Source: Bryobacterales bacterium
GTDB lineage: Bacteria; Acidobacteriota; Terriglobia; Bryobacterales; UBA6623
DNA: 48,778 nucleotides
Direction: 5' to 3'
Assembly: GCA_028819255.1 (NCBI GenBank)
Contig: JAPPMB010000032.1
Coordinates: 1 to 48,778, forward strand
Positions 34,201 to 41,477 of the stretch are shown here, one piece after another. Every line of letters begins with the position of its first letter. Within the stretch, counting starts at the first letter, position 1. The notes beneath the pieces are model-generated. The model was not told the DNA's origin and ran no database searches. It saw only the letters and a program-made list of their open reading frames with translations. The translations under genes and the position numbers were made by a program.

Positions 34201-35153
34201 GGGTCGAGCATCCGGAGAATGTCAGCAGCGTGCTTGACGGGCAGTTCACCTTGGCGGGAATCGGAGCCACCAGCATCATGAACGGCGACGTGACAGTCTC
34301 CCGCGTGTCGCTGCGGGAAGGCCTTTCGTTCTCGGACCTGTTCGGCAGCCTTGATCGGTCAACGGCTGACCGGGCGAGTGTGGATGCATCCATGTTCGAG
34401 AACATGCAGATGCAGATCCACATTGGGGCGGTGTCCCACCTCCCTGTGGAGACCGACCTGATGCGCAACGTCGAGGCCGGTCTGGACATCGAAGTCATGG
34501 GAACGCTCGCTTCCCCATCCATGCTCGGCACCATTGGGATCTCCCAGGGCCAGCTGCACATGATCGGCACGCGCTACCAGATCACCCGGGGCGAGATCCG
34601 GTTCGAGAACCCCCTGCGGCCCGAGCCCGTCCTGAACATCGAGCTCGAGACGCGCATCCGGGACACCGATCTGGCGCTAGTGCTCTCGGGGCCCGCCAGT
34701 GCGCTCTCCCTGAGCTATCGATCCGATCCTCCGCTTCCGTTTCCGGACCTGATCAACCTGATCGTGGTCGGCAAGGAGCCGACGGTTGATCCGAGCATCG
34801 CTTCGCAGACGCGTCTCCAGCAGCAGTCGCTGGTGCAGACCGGCGCCGACGCCCTGCTGAGCCAGGCGCTTTCCCGCCCGCTGTCCCGAAGACTCCAGCG
34901 ATTCTTCGGAGTCAGCCGGCTCAAGGTCGATCCCCAGATCGGCGGGCTGGAGGCCAATCCCAGCGCCAGGATCTCGACGGAGCAGCAGATTGCGGACGAC
35001 CTGACCCTGATCTACAGCTACGATCTCTCGTCGGCCCAGCAGCAGGCGATCCGGATCGAATGGAATCCGGACCGCCGCTGGTCCTTCATCGTGACGCGGG
35101 ACCAGAACGGCCTGGTTGGTTCGGACGTGCTCTACAAGGCGCGTCTGCCGTAG
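31200..35153 (+). CDS. tamB: TamB-family translocation and assembly protein
   Basis: 1317 residues from a GTG that overlaps the previous stop (GTGA). One N-terminal membrane anchor (AVLAVAGLLGAGWGGFEGVM) is followed by more than a thousand residues of repeating beta strands typical of AsmA/TamB tubular proteins. The C-terminal 350 residues are the conserved TamB (DUF490) domain, containing LHMIGTRYQITRGEIRFENP, LNIELETRIRDTDLALVLSG and PPLPFPDLINLIVVGKEPT. TamB spans the periplasm and works with an Omp85 partner in outer-membrane protein insertion or lipid transport. The length is close to E. coli TamB (about 1259). It ends 8 bases from the convergent tsaD gene. Confidence 0.93.
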   Translation: MIRRLAGSRWSRAVLAVAGLLGAGWGGFEGVMRSDWFAEWLRTTMLRELEAVSGGSVSIEELRFGDSRLSFEIEGLEIRSAGDDGAPFLTVPSAVVRLGWRSLAGGRTHIETLSVRDPHLRVMTGGDWATSLLLPGLLGESPEIAVSRFELTGGSIDWNGEQIAVEFSGSGLEIVVASDPETGRRRVEAGLRRADWVPAGLEALQSAAVSVRAVADEEGIEIRAAELLGEALSIRAAGRLRGIESPHFDGSYSAEVQLASLADLAGSAAAGVEGALTIEGTVRWDAASGRLDYDGAANASDILIPGLDTRNSFKGQVAGDLDALNFTGVTGMLAGGELEGSLELREIRQEPAATLAGTLKGVALETIAAAAGTGSIPWSGILDVHVDAEGAASSDLVADIGIALRPSGGPSTLPVEGSASMQYSARDGTVELSSLELLTPNARLRASGTTDGREAGTFRVEAAVSSGPAVERVLAVVQPHVERALPMPDGRYSFEGDLHAILGDEPEAILDGQFFIEDFEFGGQRWERLALRGTLSSVAIEIADGHLSDAGGHVGVRGSFPTGEKGTLQLQASGEGIDAAKLVRASGFGIPVSGAVALEIDVSGTIGNPDVRSRIRVESPGFFGEGFDRLEADVLYQAGEFNVAEALLRRGDSRLRVTGSVDRGAQVAEIDIESNLWPLDEFDWGRVLMPGLTGTVQFGLRASGRVGGARLLRELEMDGHWEVAGLRRNDQSLGHWTGSIQSRQNQQNIDLDWSANVLGGVIRGDADVWQIEPASYTGSVEFRAISISQAAEFLGLPAESIDGSSSGSAEFGGVIGVADTFRLDGTVDRVELQVSGAADRSYAVSNIFPMRWGVRHGALVLDSMTLSAPGTDLAIDGSIAFGGDRMIDVALDGTLDLGILELAIPGLEASGASSIGLQVAGTLDEPVLEGTVGLADGTLGSPQVPVRLSDMTGSVRFEDGQGRIEDLRAASGGGTVDISGVVAFRDSSLEYRLNAAARDMRVEHPENVSSVLDGQFTLAGIGATSIMNGDVTVSRVSLREGLSFSDLFGSLDRSTADRASVDASMFENMQMQIHIGAVSHLPVETDLMRNVEAGLDIEVMGTLASPSMLGTIGISQGQLHMIGTRYQITRGEIRFENPLRPEPVLNIELETRIRDTDLALVLSGPASALSLSYRSDPPLPFPDLINLIVVGKEPTVDPSIASQTRLQQQSLVQTGADALLSQALSRPLSRRLQRFFGVSRLKVDPQIGGLEANPSARISTEQQIADDLTLIYSYDLSSAQQQAIRIEWNPDRRWSFIVTRDQNGLVGSDVLYKARLP

Positions 35154-35161
35154 CGGGCCGG

Positions 35162-36244
35162 TCAGGCCAGACGCAGCGACGGCTGCGCGGCGAGGTCGAA
35201 CCCGTCGGACTCGCCACGGAGATAGCGGGGGCAGGCGGCGGCCGCGATCATGGCGGCGTTGTCCGTCGAAAGCGCAAGTGACGGGAAATGAAATGGCAGG
35301 GAGAGCGACGAGAACGCCTCCCTCAGGGCGGAATTGGCGGCCACGCCTCCGGAGACGATCACGGACTCGACCTCCTCCAGCTCCGCGGCCTCCTCGGCAC
35401 GGCGAAACAGCTCGCTCACGGCCCTGTGCTGAAACGAGGCGACCAGGTCCAGGCAGACCTTGCTTGCCGACGCCCGCAGGGCGTCTACGGTTGGGCGCCC
35501 GTCGTGGAACAGGGTTCGCCTGCGCTCGATCTCGTCCTGCAGGCCGGCGCCGTTCACGAAGCGCCGCACGGCGGTCTTGAGGCCGCTGAAGCTCATGTCG
35601 AGGCGGTTCCCCTTCATGTTGACGACCGGAAGCCGGACTGCCCTCGGGTTCCCGTACGGCGCCAGCCTGTCGAGGACCGGCCCCCCCGGATACCCGAAGC
35701 CCAAGAGCTTGGCGACCTTGTCGTAGGCCTCACCTGCCGCGTCGTCGCGGGTCCGGCCCAACAGGCGATAGGAGTAGGCGTCCTGCGCCGTGCGCTCGGC
35801 CACGAACATGTGGCTGTGCCCTCCGCTGACGACCAGGGCCAGGGCCGGAAACTCCACGTCGAGCCCGACAGCGCGCTGCTCCAGCACGACGGAATGAATG
35901 TGCCCCTCGATGTGGTTCACGCCCAGCAGCGGCACATCGAGCGATGCGGCCAGGCCCTTGGCGTACGTCAGGCCGACGAGAAGGGCTCCGATGAGGCCGG
36001 GCCCATAGGTCACGCCGATGGCGGAGAGATCCCGGTACCCGATGCCGGCGCCCTCCAGCGCCTCGCGGACGACTGGAACGATGGCGCGAAGATGCTCGCG
36101 GGAAGCCAGTTCCGGAACGACGCCGCCGTACTTGGCGTGGACGTCGAACTGGGACGAGATGACGTTGGACAGCAGGCGGTTCCCGTCCGCCAGGACCGCC
36201 GCCGCAGTCTCGTCACACGAGGTCTCGATGCCCAACAGATACAT
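35162..36244 (-). CDS. tsaD: tRNA threonylcarbamoyladenosine transferase TsaD
   Basis: 360 residues from the ATG at 36244; an in-frame start six codons earlier is possible. The N-terminus [19 protein letters not shown] and the metal-binding HIEGHIHS near residues 108-115 are the Kae1/TsaD signatures. [45 protein letters not shown] and [11 protein letters not shown] are all present, as are [17 protein letters not shown] and [10 protein letters not shown]. It transfers the threonylcarbamoyl group to A37 of ANN-decoding tRNAs together with TsaB and TsaE, which are not in this window. The gene is full length and stands alone, convergent with tamB. Confidence 0.97.
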   Translation of the reverse strand: MYLLGIETSCDETAAAVLADGNRLLSNVISSQFDVHAKYGGVVPELASREHLRAIVPVVREALEGAGIGYRDLSAIGVTYGPGLIGALLVGLTYAKGLAASLDVPLLGVNHIEGHIHSVVLEQRAVGLDVEFPALALVVSGGHSHMFVAERTAQDAYSYRLLGRTRDDAAGEAYDKVAKLLGFGYPGGPVLDRLAPYGNPRAVRLPVVNMKGNRLDMSFSGLKTAVRRFVNGAGLQDEIERRRTLFHDGRPTVDALRASASKVCLDLVASFQHRAVSELFRRAEEAAELEEVESVIVSGGVAANSALREAFSSLSLPFHFPSLALSTDNAAMIAAAACPRYLRGESDGFDLAAQPSLRLA

Positions 36245-36410
36245 GGAAAAGGAAGCCCCCACGAGACCGCAGCCTCGCAGGGGCAGGGTGGCGCCTGCGC
36301 GCCTAGTTTACTGATACCGGTCGCACGTCTGGAAAGGCGGGTCGCCGGTCTACGGTAGCTGTGTCCCCGTACTGGCAATGACGGGGAATCGGAACGTCCG
36401 AACCGGAACG

Positions 36411-36467
36411 TTAACTCTCGGCCACCTCACCTTCCAGATTGGTACTGCCAGCGATGCTGTCGTTCAT
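36411..36467 (-). other. Tiny ORF behind a 13-base perfect Shine-Dalgarno
   Basis: On the minus strand, AAGGAGGTGATCC (36473-36485) equals the full complement of the 16S rRNA tail and is followed 11 bases later (counted from GGAGG) by an ATG opening an 18-codon frame, MNDSIAGSTNLEGEVAES. The ORF ends at TAA 36411. The peptide has no known relative. It may be the stub of a lost gene, a real small protein, or chance. No rRNA sequence surrounds the motif. Confidence 0.3.
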
Positions 36468-36475
36468 GTCCTGGA

Positions 36476-36973
36476 TCACCTCCTTCCGCCAGTGATAAAA
36501 GCAGCGTATCGAAGTGGGCGAATCCCTGTCAACGCATGCCGAAGCACGGCTGCCGACTCTTGTCCTTGCCTGAAACCTTGTGCGCAGTTGGTCAGCCCAT
36601 GGGGCTGGCTTTCCGGGCCGGAATCATCGATGCACGGGAGCATGAGATTGGAACCCTTGCAGGATCCGGTGACAGTGCTGCGAGAAGTCGTCGTGCGGCT
36701 CTGGTGCGTCCCGAGGAGCGGCTGTCTTCCAAGACCTTCACGGACGCTTCCTGATGCTGCGGCCGGGTGAGGCGGTCTCGTGTCTGGCCCCGCGCGGCGT
36801 GGGCTGGCGACAACCGCCTCGACGCCCGCGTCGGTGAGGCACTGGTAGGGTGCGCAGCGGTCGCGCTTATCATTGCCGAGGCTGTGCGAGCCACCGTTCG
36901 ACTCGACATGAGCGTCGAGGCTGGCCTTGCTGACATCTATGCCGACGATGATCTCAGCAAAGGCATTTCGCAT
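36476..36973 (-). pseudogene. Decayed IS110-family transposase
   Basis: The ORF opens MRNAFAEIIVGIDVSKASLD, the RNase-H-like DEDD start of IS110 transposases with its first Asp. GSHSLGNDKRD and GVEAVVASPRR align with later blocks, but the intervening segment with ATGGYE-type residues is missing, and after PRR the frame no longer matches (the expected R-D-F-A-R-A-x-G is broken). The C-terminal domain with its catalytic serine is absent. It is an inactive, deleted and shifted remnant. IS110 elements lack terminal inverted repeats, so the borders cannot be read; roughly 36245-37015 may derive from the insertion. Confidence 0.65.
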
Positions 36974-37015
36974 CCGGTCCCGGAGAGAGTCGATACCATG
37001 AGGGGTGCTTGAATC

Positions 37016-38035
37016 GTGGCCACGCCAATCACAGGCCTGAGTGATCGAGAGATCAGAAGCCGGCTTGCAGCCGTCGCGCGCGAAGCCGTGCGTTCACCTG
37101 CGATCGACGCTGTCGTGCTGTTCGGCAGTCGTGCACGCGGGGATTCTCACCCCGACAGCGACTGGGATGTCGCCCTGATTGCCAATTCCGACCTTGGTCA
37201 TCCCGACATGGTGGCCACGCGCAAGCGGATCGAGCGCTTGGACCGGCACGCAGCGTTTGAAGTCTGGGAGCGAACGACCCAGTACCTGCGAGAGAACGCC
37301 GACAAGAGCAACCTGATGGCGGGCGCCGTGGTGACGCAGGGTGTTGCGCTTGCTGGCGAATGGCCTCTGGCTCGCGCGGAGAAGGACGGACGGCTGATCA
37401 TGGATCTTGACATCATGCGTGTACAGCAGGCTGGAGTCTGTGAATTCATCGCTAGCGGCTGGCTGGCGGCTGGCATGCAATACGGCGAGAGCGACCCGGA
37501 CACAAGGAGGGTCAGCTATCTGTCCGGCCTAGCCGCAGAGCTTCTGGCAAAGGACATCGTTGCGAGTCATTCCGTGCAACCAGCTCATTCCCACGACTTG
37601 TTCGGCCTAGCGGACCAGCTCGAGCATCTCCCCCTCCAAGCGTGGGAATCAGTAGAGCAGCGCCGGGAGGAGGTTGAGGCCCTTCGGGAAATGAACGGCA
37701 TCACTGTGAAACTACACTTGGGTATCTATAGCGACCATCCGGCGGAAAAGGAGAGCCTGGAGAAGGGGATTCGCCGTCTGCTGTTGACCATGAAGCTACA
37801 GGCCCGCTGGCTATCGCGTTGCGCTGACCGCGGGCCGGACTGGAATCAGGCCGCGCGGGATGCTGGCAGAAAGATGCTCAAGACGGCCGCCACACTCCAC
37901 TCCATGCCAACAGACTCCCACCACAACTTGCTGGAGATTCTGCCGAACGAGGTGGTGCAATCGATCATTGACTGGGAGGCAAATGCGCACGGCCTTTGCG
38001 GCGATCCAGTCTGGTCCGGCCGACGGCCCCGGTGA
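37016..38035 (+). CDS. Fused nucleotidyltransferase (MNT) and HEPN-like protein
   Basis: 339 residues from a GTG. The N-terminal domain has the minimal nucleotidyltransferase motif VVLFGSRARGDSHPDSDWD: Gly37, Ser38, then ten residues and Asp49-x-Asp51. The C-terminal half from about residue 170 is helical, with SYLSGLAAELLAKDIVASH and HSHDLFGLADQLEHLPLQAW, a pattern of HEPN domains. A clear R-x4-6-H ribonuclease motif could not be identified. MNT and HEPN proteins usually form a two-gene toxin-antitoxin pair where MNT adenylylates the HEPN toxin; here both seem to be in one chain. It sits beside an IS110 remnant, consistent with horizontal gain. Confidence 0.75.
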   Translation: MATPITGLSDREIRSRLAAVAREAVRSPAIDAVVLFGSRARGDSHPDSDWDVALIANSDLGHPDMVATRKRIERLDRHAAFEVWERTTQYLRENADKSNLMAGAVVTQGVALAGEWPLARAEKDGRLIMDLDIMRVQQAGVCEFIASGWLAAGMQYGESDPDTRRVSYLSGLAAELLAKDIVASHSVQPAHSHDLFGLADQLEHLPLQAWESVEQRREEVEALREMNGITVKLHLGIYSDHPAEKESLEKGIRRLLLTMKLQARWLSRCADRGPDWNQAARDAGRKMLKTAATLHSMPTDSHHNLLEILPNEVVQSIIDWEANAHGLCGDPVWSGRRPR

Positions 38036-38273
38036 CCCCTCTCGCGGACGGGCCCGACAAAGACGGTGAAGACCTAGGAAACAACCCGTATCCGTTCACC
38101 GCCCGAAACCGTCCGATGGTCCCCAGAAGGGATGCGCACGCGCCGCCCCGCGCTCCGCATCGCTTCATCCGATGGAAAGCGGGCGCGGACTCTTGATGGC
38201 GGGGCCCGCCCCGACGCCTCGTGACGTTGCTGTCCTGACTGGAAGGCGTCAGGTAGAACGGCCCTACCGTCGG
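38036..38273. other. Convergent spacer with weak hairpins
   Basis: No gene seen. Two weak stems are present: GGCGGG-GCCC-GCCC around 38198-38215 and GGTAG-AACGGCC-CTACC around 38252-38269. The second lies next to the end of the minus-strand TonB-like gene and could help terminate it. Neither has a T-tract. Confidence 0.3.
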
Positions 38274-38888
38274 CTACTTTGCGGAACCATGTCGATGCGC
38301 AACCTTGCTCAGGTCGAATTGGACGCGCACTCTCATCGGGATCTCGACGGGTCTTCCAGCTTTCTTCGCGGGATCGAATATCCACTGCCCGACGGCTTCG
38401 ACCGCACGTTCGTCCAGTCCCATCCCGAGCCCGCGAACAACCTTGATGCCGTGCGCCGCACCGTCCTCCCGGACTCGGAGTTCCAGCTCGACGGATCCTT
38501 CCAATTCGGCATCCACCGCCTCATCCGTGTACTCGGGAGAAACTAAGTCCAGGATCCTCGGAGGGGAGAACTCATCCGTGTCCAGGACTGCGACCTCGGA
38601 GGTCCCTTCGGACGACCCGGTGTCCCGGCTCCGTTCCTCGTTGCTCTTGGTCCGGTTGCGGTACCAGCTCCGCTCTCGTATCGAGGACGGACCCACGGTA
38701 ACCTCTGAAGCCGCTTCCGGCTCCGCTTCGGACTCCAGGAGGGTCTCGACGTGCCTGATGATGCGGGACCTGGACAGCCCGCCGACATGCTTTGTGTCAA
38801 TCGTGCCGTCCCGCCGAACGAAGAAAGTGGTGGGAAGCCTGTTGACCTTCCCAAATTCGCGCTCAACACTCTCGTCAGCCACGAACAC
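38274..38888 (-). CDS. Thioredoxin C-half plus TonB C-terminal domain (split gene)
   Basis: Up to 204 residues from the GTG at 38888, four bases after the TAA that ends the upstream half, in the same reading frame. It begins inside a thioredoxin-like fold: FVADESVEREFGKVNRLPTT carries the cis-proline segment and FFVRRDGTI the last strands. A polar linker follows, then a TonB C-terminal domain from about residue 110 (PPRILDLVSPEYTDEAVDAE, GSVELELRVREDGAAHGIKV, AVEAVGQWIFDPAKKAGRPV). TonB domains of this kind contact outer-membrane receptors. As an isolated product it would have neither anchor nor complete thioredoxin fold, so read-through, a sequencing error, or true loss must be considered. 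Confidence 0.75.
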   Translation of the reverse strand: MFVADESVEREFGKVNRLPTTFFVRRDGTIDTKHVGGLSRSRIIRHVETLLESEAEPEAASEVTVGPSSIRERSWYRNRTKSNEERSRDTGSSEGTSEVAVLDTDEFSPPRILDLVSPEYTDEAVDAELEGSVELELRVREDGAAHGIKVVRGLGMGLDERAVEAVGQWIFDPAKKAGRPVEIPMRVRVQFDLSKVAHRHGSAK

Positions 38889-38891
38889 CGG

Positions 38892-39386
38892 TTAGGACGG
38901 CTCCAGATCATCGATGTATGGCCGCACCACGTCCCACCCTTCTCGGTCCACCGATACCGCCAGGACGGTGAATTCCCTGGATCCGTAGGTCCTCTGCACC
39001 TCTTCAAAGATCGGCATCTCACGTCGGCACGGAGCGCACCAGGTGGCCCAGAAATTGAGCAGCACTGCCTTGCCTTCCAGATCGCGGTTGCTCCAGACCC
39101 TGCCTTCCGCATCGGGAAGGCCGATCGGAGGGAGAGTGTCTCCCACCGAGGGCGCGACAGATTCCGCCTCTGACACTCCGGGCCCATGCTCGTCTTCGTC
39201 GAGCACGAACGAAGAGCTGAGCGCGAAGTACGCTGTCGACCCAACACCGAACAAGAGGTTGGCGGCGGCGTAGATCAGCACTATGACCTTGATCTGCCTG
39301 AGTTGCTCGACCGTTTGCGTCGCCGAGGTTGAGAGCTTGTCGATCGCCGCATTTGTGCTTTCAGTTTCATGGCCGTCGCGATTCAT
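38892..39386 (-). CDS. Membrane-anchored TlpA/ResA-like thioredoxin, N-terminal half
   Basis: 164 residues from the ATG at 39386, with GGAGG nine bases upstream. A cytoplasmic stretch is followed by a membrane segment at about 33-55 (KVIVLIYAAANLLFGVGSTA), an acidic linker, then a thioredoxin-like domain with the redox pair in FWATWCAPCRREMP (Cys117, Cys120) and EFTVLAVSVDREGWDVV. It stops at TAA after DDLEPS, in the middle of the fold, while the missing half continues in the same frame at 38888. The original gene was thus a membrane-anchored thioredoxin-TonB fusion of about 370 codons. Truncated here, it would lack the cis-proline and last strands. Thioredoxin reductase lies divergently upstream. 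Confidence 0.8.
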   Translation of the reverse strand: MNRDGHETESTNAAIDKLSTSATQTVEQLRQIKVIVLIYAAANLLFGVGSTAYFALSSSFVLDEDEHGPGVSEAESVAPSVGDTLPPIGLPDAEGRVWSNRDLEGKAVLLNFWATWCAPCRREMPIFEEVQRTYGSREFTVLAVSVDREGWDVVRPYIDDLEPS

Positions 39387-39947
39387 GGGTTCGTGCCTCC
39401 GGTCCACCTTGCAGATAGGCTTTCATGTTGCGCCTTTTCTTCCGGTCGCGCAATCCGAAACCTTCGGACGGCCCTGATGTCATGCTGCAGCGGCCGGTGC
39501 TCAGGCGCGGTGCATCAGTTGGGCGAAAAGCAGTGGGACTCACATGCGAGAGCGACGAGTCAGACGGCCTACGCATTGGGAATCCCGCACGAGAGTGCCG
39601 AGCAGACTACAGCCACGTCGGGACCCGCCTGCGCCCTGTGGGCGACTACACCTGCGAGGAAGTCCGCTGCCGCGTTCGCTTGCGCGACTTGCCACGCAGT
39701 CCGGCCTGCCTGGCCAACACGGCGAGGCGGTCTCCGTCTCGATCCGTTCCCCGCACACTGTTTCCGCTGCTTCCGCCCGGGCGGGCGGGTCAGGCCGTGG
39801 CCGGAGCGGATGCTCAGCTGGCGGGACGGAACCGGCCACAGGACGCAGGTCAGCAGCCTCGTCCCGGGCGACAAGCGGGCCATCGGGCGGACAGGCCCTT
39901 GCGGAAGGGTCCGGTGTCGGCCCGCCGTCCGCACACCCGTCGCTAGA
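39387..39947. other. Gene-poor spacer between divergent genes, 561 bases
   Basis: No supported gene. Long overlapping frames on both strands are Arg/Pro/Ala-rich and mutually antisense. One frame contains a single CATCH heme-like motif, but without a signal peptide or other family features it looks like chance. The spacer should carry the promoters of the thioredoxin-TonB gene (left) and thioredoxin reductase (right). Confidence 0.4.
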
Positions 39948-40907
39948 ATGAATTCTTCGGGCAGCGCTCAGCTCCCCGCCGTCAAGATGCGAAACGTCAT
40001 TGTGATCGGGTCTGGCTGTGCCGGAAATACAGCCGCAATCTACACCGCCCGCGCCAACCTCGAGCCACTCGTGATCGAGGGGCTGGAGGCCGGAGGCCAG
40101 TTGACGCTGACCACCGACGTCGAGAACTTCCCCGGCTTCCCGGAGGGCATCATGGGCCCCGAACTCGTCGATCGAATGAAGCGCCAGGCGCAGCGGTTCG
40201 GTGCGACCTACCGGCACGGCGAGGTGACGCGGGCCGATCTCTCCTCCCGTCCGTTCAAGCTCTGGATCGGCGAGGAGCAACTGGAGACCAGGACGCTGAT
40301 CGTCGCCGCAGGAGCTTCCGCGAGATGGCTGGGCCTGGAGTCGGAACAAGCGCTCATCGGGCACGGAGTCAGCTCGTGCGCCACCTGTGACGGCTTTTTC
40401 TTCCGCGGCCAGCCCGTCACGGTGGTCGGAGGGGGGGACAGCGCAATGGAAGAGTCGCTGTTTCTCACCAAGTTCGCTACCGAGGTCACGGTCGTTCACC
40501 GGCGCGAGGGGTTTCGTGCGTCGAAGATCATGCTCGACCGGGCCAGGCACAACGACAAGATCCGCTGGGTCACCAGCGCGACCGTGGAAGCCGTCGAGGA
40601 CCCGGCGGCCAAGTCCGTCACGAGCGTGAAGCTCCGCAGCACTCTGGACGGCAAGGAGTGGGACCACCGGACCAGTGCCCTGTTCCTCGCAATCGGCCAC
40701 ATTCCAAACACGGCGATCTTCCGAGGCCAGCTCGACCTCGACGAGCAGGGCTACATCGTCTCCCACGGCGGCGCCAGGACCAACATTCCCGGCGTCTTCC
40801 ATGCGGGCGATGTGCAGGACAGGGTCTACCGCCAGGCCATCACCGCCGCCGGCGCCGGCTGCATGGCCGCAATCGAGGCGGAGCGTCTTCTGGAAGCTGA
40901 GGAATAG
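39948..40907 (+). CDS. trxB: Thioredoxin reductase
   Basis: 319 residues from the ATG at 39948; the ATG at 39987 (MRNVIVIGSG) would give 306 residues and is equally plausible, since neither has a strong ribosome-binding site. The FAD site is VIVIGSGCAGNTAAIYTARA, with Cys in place of the more common Pro. The redox centre is SCATCDG (Cys144, Cys147). NADPH binding is shown by VTVVGGGDSAMEESLFL and VVHRREGFRASK, where His-Arg-Arg contacts the 2'-phosphate. The end GVFHAGDVQDRVYRQAITAA is the second FAD motif. It reduces thioredoxin with NADPH in the cytoplasm. No thioredoxin gene is adjacent except the split membrane thioredoxin across the spacer. Confidence 0.95.
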   Translation: MNSSGSAQLPAVKMRNVIVIGSGCAGNTAAIYTARANLEPLVIEGLEAGGQLTLTTDVENFPGFPEGIMGPELVDRMKRQAQRFGATYRHGEVTRADLSSRPFKLWIGEEQLETRTLIVAAGASARWLGLESEQALIGHGVSSCATCDGFFFRGQPVTVVGGGDSAMEESLFLTKFATEVTVVHRREGFRASKIMLDRARHNDKIRWVTSATVEAVEDPAAKSVTSVKLRSTLDGKEWDHRTSALFLAIGHIPNTAIFRGQLDLDEQGYIVSHGGARTNIPGVFHAGDVQDRVYRQAITAAGAGCMAAIEAERLLEAEE

Positions 40908-40918
40908 GGGTGGCGACT

Positions 40919-40931
40919 GCCCGGAACGGGC
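40919..40931. terminator. Short convergent terminator candidate
   Basis: A perfect stem GCCCG-GAA-CGGGC between the thioredoxin reductase stop and the end of the minus-strand 164-aa gene is followed on the plus strand by TATTTCTC. The stem is only five pairs with a three-base loop, so efficiency is uncertain. Confidence 0.4.
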
Positions 40932-41425
40932 TATTTCTCGCCAAACAGCCCCATCTGGCCGGGGTCGACCGCGGGCTTGCGGGGGGCTCTCTTGACCTTC
41001 GGTTTCCCGATCACACCCATCACCTGAAAGCTGTCCATGGCTCTGCTCGGGACGAAGATACGGTGCGTGTTGCCCTTGGAGTCCGGCGGGATCAGCGTCA
41101 CGCCGTGGTGCCCGATGATCGTGAGATCGTTCGGCATCACGCCCTCAAGCTCTTCCCCATCGTGGAACTTCATCCGCACCCAGAGACCGCCGAGCTTGGG
41201 TCGGGTCGCAAACTCCCGCCGCTGGTATTCCTCTGGGTTGGATCCGAACTTGCGAACAAAATAGACCGCCCGGATCTGGTCGTACGGAATCAGCATCGAG
41301 TCCGCCGTGGGCGTGAGCATCTCGATGCCCTGCTTGTGCAGGTAGCCGTGGGGCGACACGTAGCCCTCGACCGGGTTCAAGCCGAACCGCCTAATGCACA
41401 CTTTCTTGGCAGTGAGTTTCGACAA
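40931..41425 (-). CDS. Conserved 164-residue protein, DUF6982-like
   Basis: 164 residues from a TTG at 41425 with GGGGGTG shortly upstream. There is no signal peptide. The body is predicted strand-rich: VCIRRFGLNPVEGYVSPHGY, SMLIPYDQIRAVYFVRKFG, LGGLWVRMKFHDGEELEGVM and THRIFVPSRAMDSFQVMGVI; then comes a basic tail (KPKVKRAPRKP) ending GLFGEK. It resembles a family I recall mainly from Acidobacteria, named there only as a domain of unknown function; the DUF number is from memory. A PilZ-like or Sm-like small beta-barrel is imaginable. It diverges from the recombinase gene with 52 bases between. Confidence 0.7.
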   Translation of the reverse strand: MSKLTAKKVCIRRFGLNPVEGYVSPHGYLHKQGIEMLTPTADSMLIPYDQIRAVYFVRKFGSNPEEYQRREFATRPKLGGLWVRMKFHDGEELEGVMPNDLTIIGHHGVTLIPPDSKGNTHRIFVPSRAMDSFQVMGVIGKPKVKRAPRKPAVDPGQMGLFGEK

Positions 41426-41477
41426 AACACCCCCAGAATGTTTCGCGCTACCGCCATACTAGTACGGACGCTTCGGC

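Noticed and set aside
36461..36490. Fragment of 16S rRNA
   Set aside because: Only 15 bases match the 16S 3' end; the bases on both sides do not resemble 16S or spacer sequence.
39540..39947. CATCH heme-like motif and long frames in the spacer
   Set aside because: One CXXCH with no signal peptide or other cytochrome features, in overlapping antisense frames, is most simply chance.
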